NCBI GenBank assembly: GCA_014647935.1
Contig: BMQD01000037.1
Coordinates: forward strand, 1-42,132
Direction: 5' to 3'
DNA from: Planomonospora parontospora
GTDB lineage: Bacteria > Actinomycetota > Actinomycetes > Streptosporangiales > Streptosporangiaceae
Length of the DNA: 42,132 nucleotides
The notes beneath the pieces are model-generated. The model made no database searches. It had not been told where the DNA came from and worked only from the letters and a program-made list of their open reading frames with translations. Shown piece after piece: positions 8,253 through 16,214 of the stretch. A program made the translations under genes and the position numbers. Position 1 is the first letter of the stretch. Every line of letters begins with the position of its first letter.

Positions 8253-8580
8253 GGAGCCGGAAGACGTGAGCATTGCCGTGTGAATACCGTTCCGGGTGAT
8301 CTCCATGGCTCTCACATGGGGATTCGCGCCCGTGGAGGGTGACGGGAGAACCCTGGGCGTGACAGGGGAACCCAGCGTCCGAGGGCGCCGGGTCACGGCC
8401 GGACGGGCGCGGTCGGACCGGCGGGCGCACATCGGCGGGCGCGAACCGGCGGTGCCGGAGGGGCGGAAGGCGGAGCGGGCGGACGCGGACCGGCGGGCGC
8501 GCATCGGCGGTGCCGGAGGGGCGGCACGGGTGGGTGGAATCGGACCGGCGGTGCCGGAGGGGGCGGACCGGTCGGGTGGC
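8253..8580. repeat. Intergenic GC-rich stretch with a threefold 17-bp repeat
   Basis: There is no gene here between the pst promoter and the hisN stop. The 17-mer CGGCGGTGCCGGAGGGG occurs at about 8447, 8505 and 8546, within a broader array of CGGCGGGCGC-type words. Spacing is irregular, so it looks like decayed tandem duplication rather than a regulatory array. Confidence 0.55.
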
Positions 8581-9381
8581 TCAGACCGATGGGGTGAGCG
8601 GACCGCCGAGGCGCTCGAGGACCTCGCCGTGCAGGGAGCCGTTGGTGCAGACCAGGCTCCCGCCGTCCAGGCCGGGGACACCGGACAGGTCGGTCCAGGT
8701 GCCGCCGGCCTCCTCGACGATGACGGTCAGTGCCGCGATGTCCCAGGGGGAGAGCTCGGGCTCGGCGGACAGGTCCACCGCGCCCTCGGCGACCATCATG
8801 TGGGACCAGAAGTCGCCGTAGGCGCGGCTGCGCCAGACGGAGCGGTTCAGCTCGAGGAACCGGTCGAGCCTGCCGGCCTCCTCCCAGCCGCCGAGGCTGG
8901 AGTAGGAGAAGGAGGCGTCCTCCAGGCGGGTGACGGAGGAGACCCGGCAGGGGGTGGCCTCGGCCAGGCTCCTGCCGGTCCACGCGCCGCCGTCGCGGGC
9001 GGCCCACCAGCGGCGGCCGAGTGCCGGGGCGGAGACCAGCCCGACGACGACGCGGCCCTGGTCCATCAGGGCGATGAGCGTGGCCCAGACGGGCACGCCG
9101 CGCACGTAGTTCTTGGTGCCGTCGATCGGGTCGACGATCCATGAGCGCGCGCCATGGCCGGTCGCGCCGAACTCCTCGCCGATGATCGCGTCATGGGGGC
9201 GGGCGCGCCGGAGGGTGTTCCGGATCGCCTCCTCGACCGCGCGGTCGGCGTCGCTCACCGGGGTCAGGTCGGGCTTGGTCTCGACCCGCAGGTCGACGGC
9301 CCTGAACCGGCGCATGGTCATGTCGTCGGCGGCGTCGGCCATGACGTGGGCGAGGCGGAGGTCGTCGTTGTAACCCGTCAC
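8581..9381 (-). CDS. hisN: Histidinol-phosphatase, inositol monophosphatase family
   Basis: Probably removes phosphate from L-histidinol phosphate, the penultimate step of histidine synthesis; actinobacteria use this IMPase-type enzyme. The Mg-binding motifs are present: GEEFG, then WIVDPIDGTKNY, then SPWDIAAL near the C-terminus. The opening DLRLAHVMADAADDMTMRRF and KPDLTPVSDADRAVE match the HisN subgroup rather than generic SuhB. I start at the GTG at 9381 (266 residues); an upstream extension to about 9546 lacks homology-like sequence. A distant generic IMPase role is the alternative. Confidence 0.85.
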   Translation of the reverse strand: MTGYNDDLRLAHVMADAADDMTMRRFRAVDLRVETKPDLTPVSDADRAVEEAIRNTLRRARPHDAIIGEEFGATGHGARSWIVDPIDGTKNYVRGVPVWATLIALMDQGRVVVGLVSAPALGRRWWAARDGGAWTGRSLAEATPCRVSSVTRLEDASFSYSSLGGWEEAGRLDRFLELNRSVWRSRAYGDFWSHMMVAEGAVDLSAEPELSPWDIAALTVIVEEAGGTWTDLSGVPGLDGGSLVCTNGSLHGEVLERLGGPLTPSV

Positions 9382-9556
9382 GGAGGGCAACGCTATCGCG
9401 TCGGCGTGCCGTACAGGAGGGGCGGTGCATGTTCGGGAGGGGCGGACGGGTCTGGCCCTCGGGCCGAGGTGCACCGGCGGCCCTCGTCCGGCGGCACGAC
9501 GGACGGACGGTCTGGACGGCGCGCGGACTCCGGCGCAGTACTTCATTACCCACGAG

Positions 9557-9562
9557 TAGCAT
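9557..9562 (+). promoter_or_regulatory. -10 box of a likely leaderless hotdog-gene transcript
   Basis: TAGCAT followed by 7 nt and then the ATG at 9570. There is no Shine-Dalgarno sequence in between. Confidence 0.5.
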
Positions 9563-9569
9563 CTAGGGC

Positions 9570-10013
9570 ATGACCTTTGACGTGGGTGCCTTCATGCTGC
9601 AGAGCGTGCCGTTCGCGCGGACGCTGGACATCGCGTTCGAGAAGGTGGAGCCAGGCCTCGCGGTCTGCCGGATGCCGGACCGGTCCGACCTGCACAACCA
9701 CCTGGGCGGTCCGCACGCCGGCGCCCTGTTCACCCTGGCCGAGTCCGCCTCGGGCGCCGCGATGCTCTCGGCCTTCGGCGACCAGCTGTCGCGGGCGACC
9801 CCGCTGGCCGCGAGCGCGGCGATCCGCTACGTGAAGCTCGCGATGGGCGAGGTCGTGGCCGAGGCCCGGCTCCAGGCGGACCGGGAGGAGGTCGTGGCCC
9901 TGCTCGACGCCGGCCGCCGGCCCGAGTTCGACGTCGCCGTCGGCATCAGGACCGCCGACGGCACCCCGGTCGCGGAGATGACCGTCGCCTGGACCCTGCG
10001 CCCCAACCGCTGA
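9570..10013 (+). CDS. Hotdog-fold thioesterase-like protein (DUF4442 type)
   Basis: A 147-residue single-domain protein. The segment HNHLGGPHAGALFTLAESASG forms the central hotdog helix and active-site region, as in the PaaI-like/DUF4442 group, and KLAMGEVVAEARL is a typical strand. Such proteins hydrolyse acyl-CoA thioesters or serve as inactive relatives; the substrate is unknown. The stop lies 120 bp from the convergent rsgA stop. The start is leaderless in geometry. Confidence 0.8.
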   Translation: MTFDVGAFMLQSVPFARTLDIAFEKVEPGLAVCRMPDRSDLHNHLGGPHAGALFTLAESASGAAMLSAFGDQLSRATPLAASAAIRYVKLAMGEVVAEARLQADREEVVALLDAGRRPEFDVAVGIRTADGTPVAEMTVAWTLRPNR

Positions 10014-10120
10014 GGCTATGCCTCCGGACGTGCTCTCCGGGTCCGGCGGTCGTCCGCGCGGTGAACCCCGCTCCAGGCCCGCCTGCCGGGCGCAGCAGGA
10101 CGACCCCGGGCCGGGCGGAG

Positions 10121-10145
10121 GCGTCAGGGGGCGTCAGGGGGCGTC
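10121..10145. repeat. Tandem copy of the rsgA 3' end
   Basis: The 10-mer GCGTCAGGGG occurs twice in tandem with a further five bases. On the minus strand this is the last Asp-Ala-Pro codons plus TGA of rsgA, repeated beyond the true stop at 10134. Confidence 0.7.
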
Positions 10146-11210
10146 CGGCCGCCGGTCGTCGTCGGGGGCGCCCTCGCGGATGGCGAGCAGGCGGCGGAGC
10201 GAGACGAGACGGGCGGGGTCGGCGCGGCCGGCCGCCACCCATCCGTCCAGGGCGCACTCCTCACCCAGGTGGTTGCAGCCCTTGGGGCACTCGACCGTGC
10301 CCTCGACCAGGTCGGGGAAGCCCGCCAGCACGGTCTCGACCGAGACGTGGGCCAGCCCGAAGCTCCGCACCCCCGGGGTGTCGATGATCCAGCCGCCGTC
10401 CGGGAGCGCCAGGGCCACGGCCGAGGTGGAGGTGTGCCGGCCCCGGCCGGTCACCGCGTTGACGTGCGAGACGGCCCGGTCGGCCCCCGGCACCAGGGCG
10501 TTCACCAGTGTCGACTTGCCGACTCCAGAGTGCCCGACGAGCACGCTGATGCGGTCCCGCAGCCGCTCCCGGACCTCGTCGAGCGTCCCCCCCTTGCTGA
10601 CCACGACGTACGGCACGCCGAGCGGTGCGTACAGCGAGACGAGCTCCTCGGGCGGCGCGAGGTCGGACTTGGTGAGGCAGAGCAGGGGCTCGATGTCGGC
10701 GTCGAAGGCCGCCACGAGCATCCGGTCGATCATGCGGGGCCGCGGCGGCGGGTCCGCCAGCGCCGTGACGATCACGAGCTGGTCGGCGTTGGCGACCACG
10801 GGACGCTCGATGCCGTCGGTGTCCTCGGTGTCGTCGGCGGAGCGGCGGAGCATCGAGGCGCGCGGCTCCACGCGGACGACGCGGGCCAGCGTGTCGGGCG
10901 CGCCGGAGACGTCGCCGACCAGCGAGACCCGGTCACCGACCACGATCCCCTTGCGGCCCAGCTCGCGGGCCTTCATCGCGACGACGAGCCGGCCGTCGTC
11001 CCCGGCTCCCGAGGCCCGGTCCCTGGCCCGGCGCCGCTTCTCGCCGGCGGAGGGCCCGGCGGTCACCAGGCACGTGTAGCGGCCCCGGTCGACCGCCACG
11101 ACGAACCCCTCGACCGCGTCCTCGTGCGCGGGACGGAGCCGGGTCCGGGGCCGGGAGCCCTTGCCCGGCCGGACCCTGACGTCGTCCTCGTCGTACTGCC
11201 GCTTCCTCAG
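10134..11210 (-). CDS. rsgA: Ribosome small-subunit-dependent GTPase A
   Basis: A late 30S maturation GTPase with a circularly permuted G domain. The order is an OB-like N-terminus, then G4 LTKSDL (179-184), G1 GHSGVGKST (226-234), G3 DTPGV (277-281), and a zinc knuckle CPKGCNH...C (Cys308, Cys312, His314, Cys319). The family N-terminus ([11 protein letters not shown]...[13 protein letters not shown]) begins at once after the aroA stop. No ATG, GTG or TTG is available there; a CTG at 11210 overlaps the aroA TGA as CTGA and has GGGAGG 6 nt upstream, so I use it (358 residues). If CTG is not used, the next usable start would remove about 38 conserved residues. Confidence 0.92.
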   Translation of the reverse strand: MRKRQYDEDDVRVRPGKGSRPRTRLRPAHEDAVEGFVVAVDRGRYTCLVTAGPSAGEKRRRARDRASGAGDDGRLVVAMKARELGRKGIVVGDRVSLVGDVSGAPDTLARVVRVEPRASMLRRSADDTEDTDGIERPVVANADQLVIVTALADPPPRPRMIDRMLVAAFDADIEPLLCLTKSDLAPPEELVSLYAPLGVPYVVVSKGGTLDEVRERLRDRISVLVGHSGVGKSTLVNALVPGADRAVSHVNAVTGRGRHTSTSAVALALPDGGWIIDTPGVRSFGLAHVSVETVLAGFPDLVEGTVECPKGCNHLGEECALDGWVAAGRADPARLVSLRRLLAIREGAPDDDRRPDAP

Positions 11211-12487
11211 CGGTCGCCTCCCAACATCCGCGCCCACATCGAGGCGAACTCCGGCAGGGTCTTGCCCGTGGTGGCGATGTCCTCCACCAGCACCCCGGGT
11301 ACGGCCAGGCCGATCACCGCGCCGGCCGTGGCCATGCGGTGGTCGGCGTAGGAGTGGAACACCCCGCCGGTGAGCGGGCGGGGCCGGATCTCCAGCCCGT
11401 CGTCGGTCTCGTTCGCGTCGCCGCCCAGCGCGTTGATCTCGGCGACCAGCGCGGCCAGCCGGTCGGTCTCGTGCCCGCGGATGTGCGCGACGCCCCGGAT
11501 CCGGCTGGGGGAGTCGGCCAGGGCCGCCAGGGCGGCGATCGTCGGGGTCAGCTCGGCGACGTCGCGCAGGTCGGCGTCGATGCCGGAGATCCGGCCGGTG
11601 CCGGTGACCGCCAGCCCGTCGGCGGTGAACGCGACGGAGGCGCCCATGCCGGCCAGGAGCCCGCGGAGCTGGTCGCCGGGCTGCGTCGTCTCGGCGGGCC
11701 AGCCGGGGATGACGACCGTGCCGCCGGAGACCATCGCGGCCGACAGGAACGGCGCCGCGTTGGACAGGTCGGGCTCCACGGTGAAGTCGGTGGCCCGGAT
11801 CGGACCGGGCTCGACCCGCCAGACGTCGGGCTCGGAGTCGTCGACGTGCACGCCGCGCTCGCGGAGCATCTGGAGCGTCATCCGGATGTGCGGCTGCGAC
11901 GGGATCGGCGGCCCGGAGTGCCGGACCGTCACCCCCTTGGGGAACCGGGCGGCGACCAGCAGCAGGCCGGAGAGGAACTGCGAGGAGCCGGACGCGTCGA
12001 GCACGACCTCCCCGCCGGTCAGCGGTCCCCGTACGGTGAAGGGCAGCGCGTCTCCGGTGACCTGCGCGCCCAGGGCGCGCAGCGCGGCCAGGATCACGCC
12101 CATCGGGCGCTTGCGCGCGTGCGGGTCGCCGTCGAAGGAGACCTCGCCGTCGGCCAGTGCGGCCATCGGCGGCACGAAGCGCATCACGGTGCCGGCGAGG
12201 CCCACGTCGATCCGCCCCCCGGCGGTGACCGGCCCGGGGACGACCGTCCAGTCGAGGCTGGAGCCGCCCTCGTTGGAGGAGGTCATCGTGGTGCCGAGCG
12301 CGCGCAGGGCGTCGGCCATCAGGTCGGAGTCGCGGCTGCGCAGCGCCAGCCGTACGGTGCCGGGGCCGTCGGCCAGCGCGGCGAGCAGCAGCGCGCGGTT
12401 GGTCACGGACTTCGATCCCGGCACCGGGACGGTCGCGTGGACGGGTTCGGTCGCGGTCGGGGCGGGCCACAGCGGAGCGGACGACAT
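11207..12487 (-). CDS. aroA: 5-enolpyruvylshikimate-3-phosphate synthase
   Basis: Transfers enolpyruvyl from PEP to shikimate-3-phosphate, step six of the shikimate pathway. It has 426 residues, the usual length. The PEP/S3P-binding start [19 protein letters not shown] is at about 23-41, [16 protein letters not shown] follows, then [10 protein letters not shown], the [12 protein letters not shown] segment and a C-terminal [16 protein letters not shown]. The ATG at 12487 lies 6 nt after TAGGCT and has no ribosome site, suggesting a leaderless mRNA. It forms an overlapping two-gene unit with rsgA. Confidence 0.96.
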   Translation of the reverse strand: MSSAPLWPAPTATEPVHATVPVPGSKSVTNRALLLAALADGPGTVRLALRSRDSDLMADALRALGTTMTSSNEGGSSLDWTVVPGPVTAGGRIDVGLAGTVMRFVPPMAALADGEVSFDGDPHARKRPMGVILAALRALGAQVTGDALPFTVRGPLTGGEVVLDASGSSQFLSGLLLVAARFPKGVTVRHSGPPIPSQPHIRMTLQMLRERGVHVDDSEPDVWRVEPGPIRATDFTVEPDLSNAAPFLSAAMVSGGTVVIPGWPAETTQPGDQLRGLLAGMGASVAFTADGLAVTGTGRISGIDADLRDVAELTPTIAALAALADSPSRIRGVAHIRGHETDRLAALVAEINALGGDANETDDGLEIRPRPLTGGVFHSYADHRMATAGAVIGLAVPGVLVEDIATTGKTLPEFASMWARMLGGDR

Positions 12488-12493
12488 GTGATG

Positions 12494-12499
12494 AGCCTA
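12494..12499 (-). promoter_or_regulatory. -10 box of a likely leaderless aroA transcript
   Basis: TAGGCT on the minus strand, then CATCAC, then the ATG at 12487. Confidence 0.55.
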
Positions 12500-12517
12500 C
12501 CGAGACCGGCCCGCCGG

Positions 12518-12587
12518 ACGGGAAACGCCGTGGGCGGCGGAGCGGGGGTGTCGTACGGGAAGCGCCGTGGGCGGCGGAGCGGGGTGC
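12518..12587. repeat. Two 32-bp direct repeats, period 37
   Basis: A unit running ACGGGAA-CGCCGTGGGCGG-CGGAGCGGGG (with one base differing) occurs at 12518 and again at 12555. It lies between the divergent aroA and SRAP genes, upstream of both -10 regions. Confidence 0.7.
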
Positions 12588-12659
12588 CGGGCGCGGAACC
12601 GTGCGGCCGAAGTGGCGGAGGGGGCGCCCGGGAGGCGCGGGAGGTGGCAGAGTGGGGAC

Positions 12660-13400
12660 ATGTGCGGAAGATTCGCGTCTGCGCGGGGTAAGCAGCAGCT
12701 GCTGGAGGAGTTCGAGGTCGAGGTCGACGGGGCCGCCGACGCCGAGCTCCGGCCCGACTACAACATCGCGCCGACCAAACCGGTCTACACCGTGCTCAGC
12801 CGGGCGCCGAAGGGCGACGCCGAGGACGGCCGGGCGGTGCGCCAGCTCCGCGTCATGCGCTGGGGGCTGGTCCCGTCCTGGGCGAAGGACCCGGCGATCG
12901 GCTCCAAGATGATCAATGCGCGGGTGGAGACCGTGGCGGAGAAGCCCTCGTTCCGCAGGGCGTTCAAGGAGCGCCGGTGCCTGGTCCCGGCCGACGGCTA
13001 CTACGAGTGGGCCGTGCTGGAGGAGACCGACGCCAAAGGCAGGCCGAAGAAGCAGCCCCACTACATCCGGCCGGCGGACGGCGGGATCATGGCGATGGCG
13101 GGGCTGTACGAGTTCTGGCGTGACCGGGGCCGGCCCGACGACGACCCGGACGCCTGGCTCGTGACGTGCACCGTCATCACCACCTCCGCCGTCGACGCGG
13201 CGGGCAGGGTGCACGACCGCATGCCGATGCTGATCGAGCGCGACCGGTGGGGCGAGTGGCTCGATCCCGGGGTACCCGACGCACAGGGGTTCCTCATCCC
13301 GGCCGGTTCGACGGGGCTGGTGGCCCATCCCGTCTCCACCGCGGTGAACTCGGTCCGCAACAACGGGCCCGAGCTGATCGAGGCGCTGCCGGAGGAGTGA
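12660..13400 (+). CDS. SRAP-domain abasic-site shield protein (YedK/HMCES family)
   Basis: Forms a covalent thiazolidine link with abasic sites in single-stranded DNA, protecting the lesion. The protein must begin Met-Cys so that Cys2 becomes the N-terminal nucleophile; this fixes the start at 12660 (MCGRFA), although the frame is open further upstream. The other active-site residues are Asn86 (INARVET), Glu116 (YYEW) and His185 (GRVHDRMP). Length 246 residues. It neighbours aroA/rsgA, as does the M. tuberculosis SRAP gene. A CAGAGT box 6 nt before the ATG may make it leaderless. Confidence 0.93.
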   Translation: MCGRFASARGKQQLLEEFEVEVDGAADAELRPDYNIAPTKPVYTVLSRAPKGDAEDGRAVRQLRVMRWGLVPSWAKDPAIGSKMINARVETVAEKPSFRRAFKERRCLVPADGYYEWAVLEETDAKGRPKKQPHYIRPADGGIMAMAGLYEFWRDRGRPDDDPDAWLVTCTVITTSAVDAAGRVHDRMPMLIERDRWGEWLDPGVPDAQGFLIPAGSTGLVAHPVSTAVNSVRNNGPELIEALPEE

Positions 13401-13550
13401 GGGCGGGCGCCGGGGCCGTCCGGGAAAACGGCTGGTGGCCGGTGTAAGAAGCGCGTGGAGCGGGCATCCGGTGAGGAAAGCGAATCCTCCGGCCGAACCC
13501 CCCGCGGCGACGCGGTCCGGGGACGCCGGGGGAGCCCACCCCTCGTGCCC

Positions 13551-13575
13551 GGCGGGAGATCCGGGGAATCCCGCC
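13551..13575 (+). other. Hairpin in the leader of the DksA/TraR-type gene
   Basis: GGCGGGA - 11 nt - TCCCGCC is a perfect 7-bp stem 35 nt upstream of the GTG at 13610. It could be the terminator of the SRAP gene or a leader structure; there is no T-tract. Confidence 0.35.
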
Positions 13576-13609
13576 GAAGGCCGCCCCCACGTCCCGGAGG
13601 TGCGGGTCC

Positions 13610-13942
13610 GTGAACGACGCGACCGCGCGTGTGCGCCTGGAGAGCATGCTCAGCGAGCTCGACCGCTCCATCGGAATCCTGCGGGGGGACCCCGCGGCCC
13701 TGCGCGACCGCTCGGCGGCGGACGCCGGGTCCGACCTGGTCGACGCGGACCGCAACCAGGCCATGCTGGAGGTGGCCACCCGGCACCGCCGTTCGGTCCT
13801 GGAGGCGCTCAGGCGGATCGACGACGGGTGCTACGGCCTGTGCGTGGACTGCGGCCGGCCGGTGCCGGAGGGCAGGCTGGAGGCGCGTCCCGAGGCCTCC
13901 CGGTGCGTGCAGTGCCAGTCCCGCAGGGAGCGCCGCCGCTGA
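13610..13942 (+). CDS. DksA/TraR-type zinc-finger protein
   Basis: A 110-residue protein: an N-terminal helical region likely to form a short coiled coil, then a four-Cys zinc finger CVDC-x17-CVQC (Cys78, 81, 99, 102) with the family signature GCYGLCVDCGRPVPEGRLEARPEA. Related proteins bind RNA polymerase through the secondary channel and alter promoter kinetics. The coiled-coil-tip residues needed for ppGpp synergy in DksA cannot be confirmed here. The GTG start at 13610 has GGAGGTG about 9 nt upstream. Confidence 0.85.
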   Translation: MNDATARVRLESMLSELDRSIGILRGDPAALRDRSAADAGSDLVDADRNQAMLEVATRHRRSVLEALRRIDDGCYGLCVDCGRPVPEGRLEARPEASRCVQCQSRRERRR

Positions 13943-13990
13943 CCTCCCGGACGCCGACGCGGCCGCCACCGCCTCCTGGCCGCCGCCCCG

Positions 13991-14054
13991 CGGTCCGTCA
14001 GCGGCCCGGTCCGTCAGCGGCCCGGCCCGTCAGCGGCCCGGCCCGTCAGCGGCC
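13991..14054. repeat. Four tandem 16-bp repeats
   Basis: The unit CGGYCCGTCAGCGGCC occurs four times head to tail with only a T/C change between the first and last pairs. It sits between the convergent DksA-like and methyltransferase genes and is followed by further GGTCGG-type words. It is a clean minisatellite of unknown role. Confidence 0.85.
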
Positions 14055-14129
14055 CGACCCGCCGGTCGGCCGTCCGGGGTCGGGCGACCGGGTCGGTCGT
14101 CCACCGTCGCGTCGGCGGGCCCGCCGGCC

Positions 14130-14876
14130 TCAGACCCGCCGGGCGCTGGCGACCAGGTGGATGCCCACGGTGTCGTCGTCGTCCGGGTGGGCCTCCAGCT
14201 CGGTGCGGACCAGCCAGTTCAGCGCGCGGGAGTCGGCCGCGAGGACGTGGTCGACCGTCGAGGGGGACAGCACCGTGCGGGGCCGTATCCACTCGACCTC
14301 CAGCCCGGCCTCGGTGAGCAGCTCGCGCAGCTGGGCGCTGCTGAAGCAGCGGGTGATGCTCCCGTCGGGCCAGGGCACGAGCATGACCTCGCTGGTCTGG
14401 CGCAGGTGGGCCCAGTAGTTCTGCTCGGCGAGGATCGCCATCCCCAGCACCAGGGAGTCGACGCAGACGAGCGCCCGCCCGCCGGGGCGCAGCACCCGGG
14501 CGACGTCGGCGAGCGCGGACTCGGCCATGAGCTCCAGGGACATCGACCGGTCCTCGGCGAGCACGGCGTCGACGCTGCCGTCGGGGAGGAAGCGCAGGTC
14601 GTCGGCGCGGACCTGGCGGACCCGTTCGGCGTCGCGCAGGACGGGCTGGCCCTCCACCGCCACCGCCCGGCGGAAGTCGACCACCTCGATCACCCGGTGC
14701 CCGGCCCGGGCGGCCTGCGCGGACCAGCGGCCCTGACCGCGGGAGAGGTCGAGGACGACGGAGGGGCTCCGGGGGAGCCAGCGGTTCAGCTGCTCGGCGA
14801 CGACCGCGCGGTAAAAGGTCCAGTACGGCCCGAGCGTTCCTGAGCCGTTCAGCTCTTCGGCCGGGATGGGCAGCAC
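14130..14876 (-). CDS. SAM-dependent class I methyltransferase
   Basis: A 248-residue protein with a Rossmann methyltransferase core. Motif I is degenerate but recognisable as VVLDLSRGQGRWSAQAARAG, the acidic end of strand 2 is VIEVVDF, and LRPGGRALVCVDSL gives the post-III region. The DLSRGQG loop and a long C-terminal part (TVDHVLAADSRALNWLVRTE) do not identify a substrate. The GTG at 14876 was chosen for AGGAG 8 nt upstream; the open frame continues across the sigR promoter and gene antisense, which I treat as shadow. It is divergent from sigR. Confidence 0.72.
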   Translation of the reverse strand: MLPIPAEELNGSGTLGPYWTFYRAVVAEQLNRWLPRSPSVVLDLSRGQGRWSAQAARAGHRVIEVVDFRRAVAVEGQPVLRDAERVRQVRADDLRFLPDGSVDAVLAEDRSMSLELMAESALADVARVLRPGGRALVCVDSLVLGMAILAEQNYWAHLRQTSEVMLVPWPDGSITRCFSSAQLRELLTEAGLEVEWIRPRTVLSPSTVDHVLAADSRALNWLVRTELEAHPDDDDTVGIHLVASARRV

Positions 14877-14972
14877 AAGCGGCTCCTGGCGTCGGGGTTC
14901 CGGTGGTCTGAAGCTACCTGCCGGTACGTATGTTTTTCCCCGTACCGGGTCGTTCGTCACCTTCCATCTTGA

Positions 14973-15000
14973 GGGAACAGACGGCCGGACGGGCGTGTTG
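14973..15000 (+). promoter_or_regulatory. SigR-type promoter upstream of sigR
   Basis: GGGAAC, an exact 18-nt spacer, then GTTG. This matches the thiol-stress sigma consensus GGGAAT-N18-GTT used by SigR/SigH, and predicts autoregulation. The transcript would include the upstream ATG at 15042. Confidence 0.8.
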
Positions 15001-15158
15001 CCAACGAACAGCGCACACCCTTCCGGGAGGTTGGCAAGCGAATGCTCGCGTTGATCGAACCCGTCGCCCGCCCCGGTGACCGGCCTTTCCCTGGCGAGCG
15101 GGTATCCTCCGCTCAGTACGGTGTCCCGCGTGAGCCGGACTCCGGAGATCCTAAGGGG

Positions 15159-15764
15159 GTGGGTCCGGTCCCTGCGACAGATGCGGAGACTCTGGAACAG
15201 CGGAGCGAGCGGTTCGAGCGGGACGTGATGCCCTACCTCGACCAGCTCTACTCCGCCGCGCTCCGGATGACCCGGAATCCCGCGGATGCGGAGGACCTCC
15301 TCCAGGAGACCTTCGCCAAGGCCTTCGCCTCCTTCCACCAGTTCCAGGAGGGCACGAACCTCAAGGCCTGGCTCTACCGCATCCTCACCAACACCTTCAT
15401 CAACAGCTACCGCAAGAAGCAGCGGGAGCCCAAGCAGGCCGGCACCGAGGAGATCGAGGACTGGCAGCTGGCGAGGGCGGAGTCGCACACCTCGACGGGG
15501 CTGAAGTCCGCCGAGATCGAGGCGCTCGACCACCTGCCGGACAGCGACGTCAAGGACGCGCTGGCGGCGCTCCCGGAGGACTTCCGGATCGCGGTCTACC
15601 TCGCCGACGTCGAGGGCTTCCCCTACAAGGAGATCGCCGAGATCATGGGGACCCCCATCGGGACCGTGATGTCGCGGCTCCACCGTGGCCGCCGTCAGCT
15701 GCGGACGCAACTCGAGGACTACGCCCGGGAGCGTGGCCTGGTTCCTGCGGAGGGTGCAAAGTGA
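15159..15764 (+). CDS. sigR: ECF sigma factor SigR (thiol-oxidative stress)
   Basis: Directs RNA polymerase to thioredoxin, mycothiol and protein-quality genes under disulfide stress. Region 2 is [25 protein letters not shown] with [22 protein letters not shown]; region 4 is the [31 protein letters not shown] helix-turn-helix. The GTG at 15159 with AAGGGGG upstream gives the standard 201-residue form. The frame is also open to an ATG at 15042 behind GGGAGG, adding 39 residues; S. coelicolor makes an analogous unstable longer isoform from the SigR-dependent promoter. It overlaps rsrA by GTGA. Confidence 0.93.
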   Translation: MGPVPATDAETLEQRSERFERDVMPYLDQLYSAALRMTRNPADAEDLLQETFAKAFASFHQFQEGTNLKAWLYRILTNTFINSYRKKQREPKQAGTEEIEDWQLARAESHTSTGLKSAEIEALDHLPDSDVKDALAALPEDFRIAVYLADVEGFPYKEIAEIMGTPIGTVMSRLHRGRRQLRTQLEDYARERGLVPAEGAK

Positions 15765-16027
15765 GCTGTGGAGATCACCACGACACGGACTGCCGCGAGG
15801 TCCTGGACAAGGTCTACACCTACCTCGACGGCGAGCTCGACGAGGGCGACTGCGCCGACATCCGCCAGCACCTGGACGAGTGCGGCCCGTGCCTGCGGGA
15901 GTACGGCCTGGACCAGGTGGTCAAGCAGCTGGTGGCCAGGCACTGCGGCTGCGACGCGGCGCCCGAGGACCTGCGGGCCAGGATCCGCGACCGGATCGAT
16001 CAGGTCCGCGGCGAGCTGGCGACCTGA
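15761..16027 (+). CDS. rsrA: Redox-sensing anti-sigma factor RsrA
   Basis: Binds SigR when reduced with zinc and releases it after disulfide formation. It has 88 residues with the ZAS motif His37-x3-Cys41-x2-Cys44 and the partner Cys11, the same positions as the key residues of S. coelicolor RsrA; further cysteines are at 3, 31, 62 and 64. The GTG start overlaps the sigR stop codon. The final codons and stop are partly duplicated downstream (16049-16114). Confidence 0.94.
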   Translation: MSCGDHHDTDCREVLDKVYTYLDGELDEGDCADIRQHLDECGPCLREYGLDQVVKQLVARHCGCDAAPEDLRARIRDRIDQVRGELAT

Positions 16028-16114
16028 CCCCTGGGACCTCTCGCACGTGCGACGCAGCGCCCGAGGCCGGGATCCGCGGCGAGCCCGCGACCTGACCCCT
16101 AGGATCTCTCGTAC
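15951..16114. repeat. Partial duplication of the rsrA 3' end
   Basis: The segment from the Cys-Asp-Ala-Ala-Pro-Glu codons through the stop and on to CTCTCG-ACG (15951-16046) recurs at 16049-16114 with an internal deletion of roughly 30 bp. The echo would translate as CDAAPEAGIRGEPAT before its own TGA, against the native CDAAPEDL...RGELAT. Confidence 0.8.
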
Positions 16115-16214
16115 GACGGCGGCCGCGCGGGCAAGCGGGTGAGCCCTCCCCGGAAGAGGTGAGAGGCCCCCGCGGGAGCCCGGCCGCGGCCAGGCAACGA
16201 GAGCGGGGGTCGGC

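Noticed and set aside
8253-8580. CRISPR array in the repetitive gap before hisN
   Set aside because: Units are short, irregularly spaced and GC-only, without unique spacers or cas genes.
10134-13328. One continuous 1064-codon minus-strand frame
   Set aside because: Only its C-terminal third is RsgA. The rest runs out of frame through aroA and antisense to the SRAP gene, and is low-complexity Arg/Ala/Pro/Gly sequence typical of GC-rich shadow frames.
13565-13596. A second SigR-type promoter beginning GGGAAT before the DksA-like gene
   Set aside because: After an 18-nt spacer the sequence reads ACGT rather than GTT, so the -10 is absent.
14130-15710. 526-codon frame as one protein extending the methyltransferase
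   Set aside because: The upstream part is antisense to sigR and crosses the SigR promoter; methyltransferase-like sequence begins only at about 14876.
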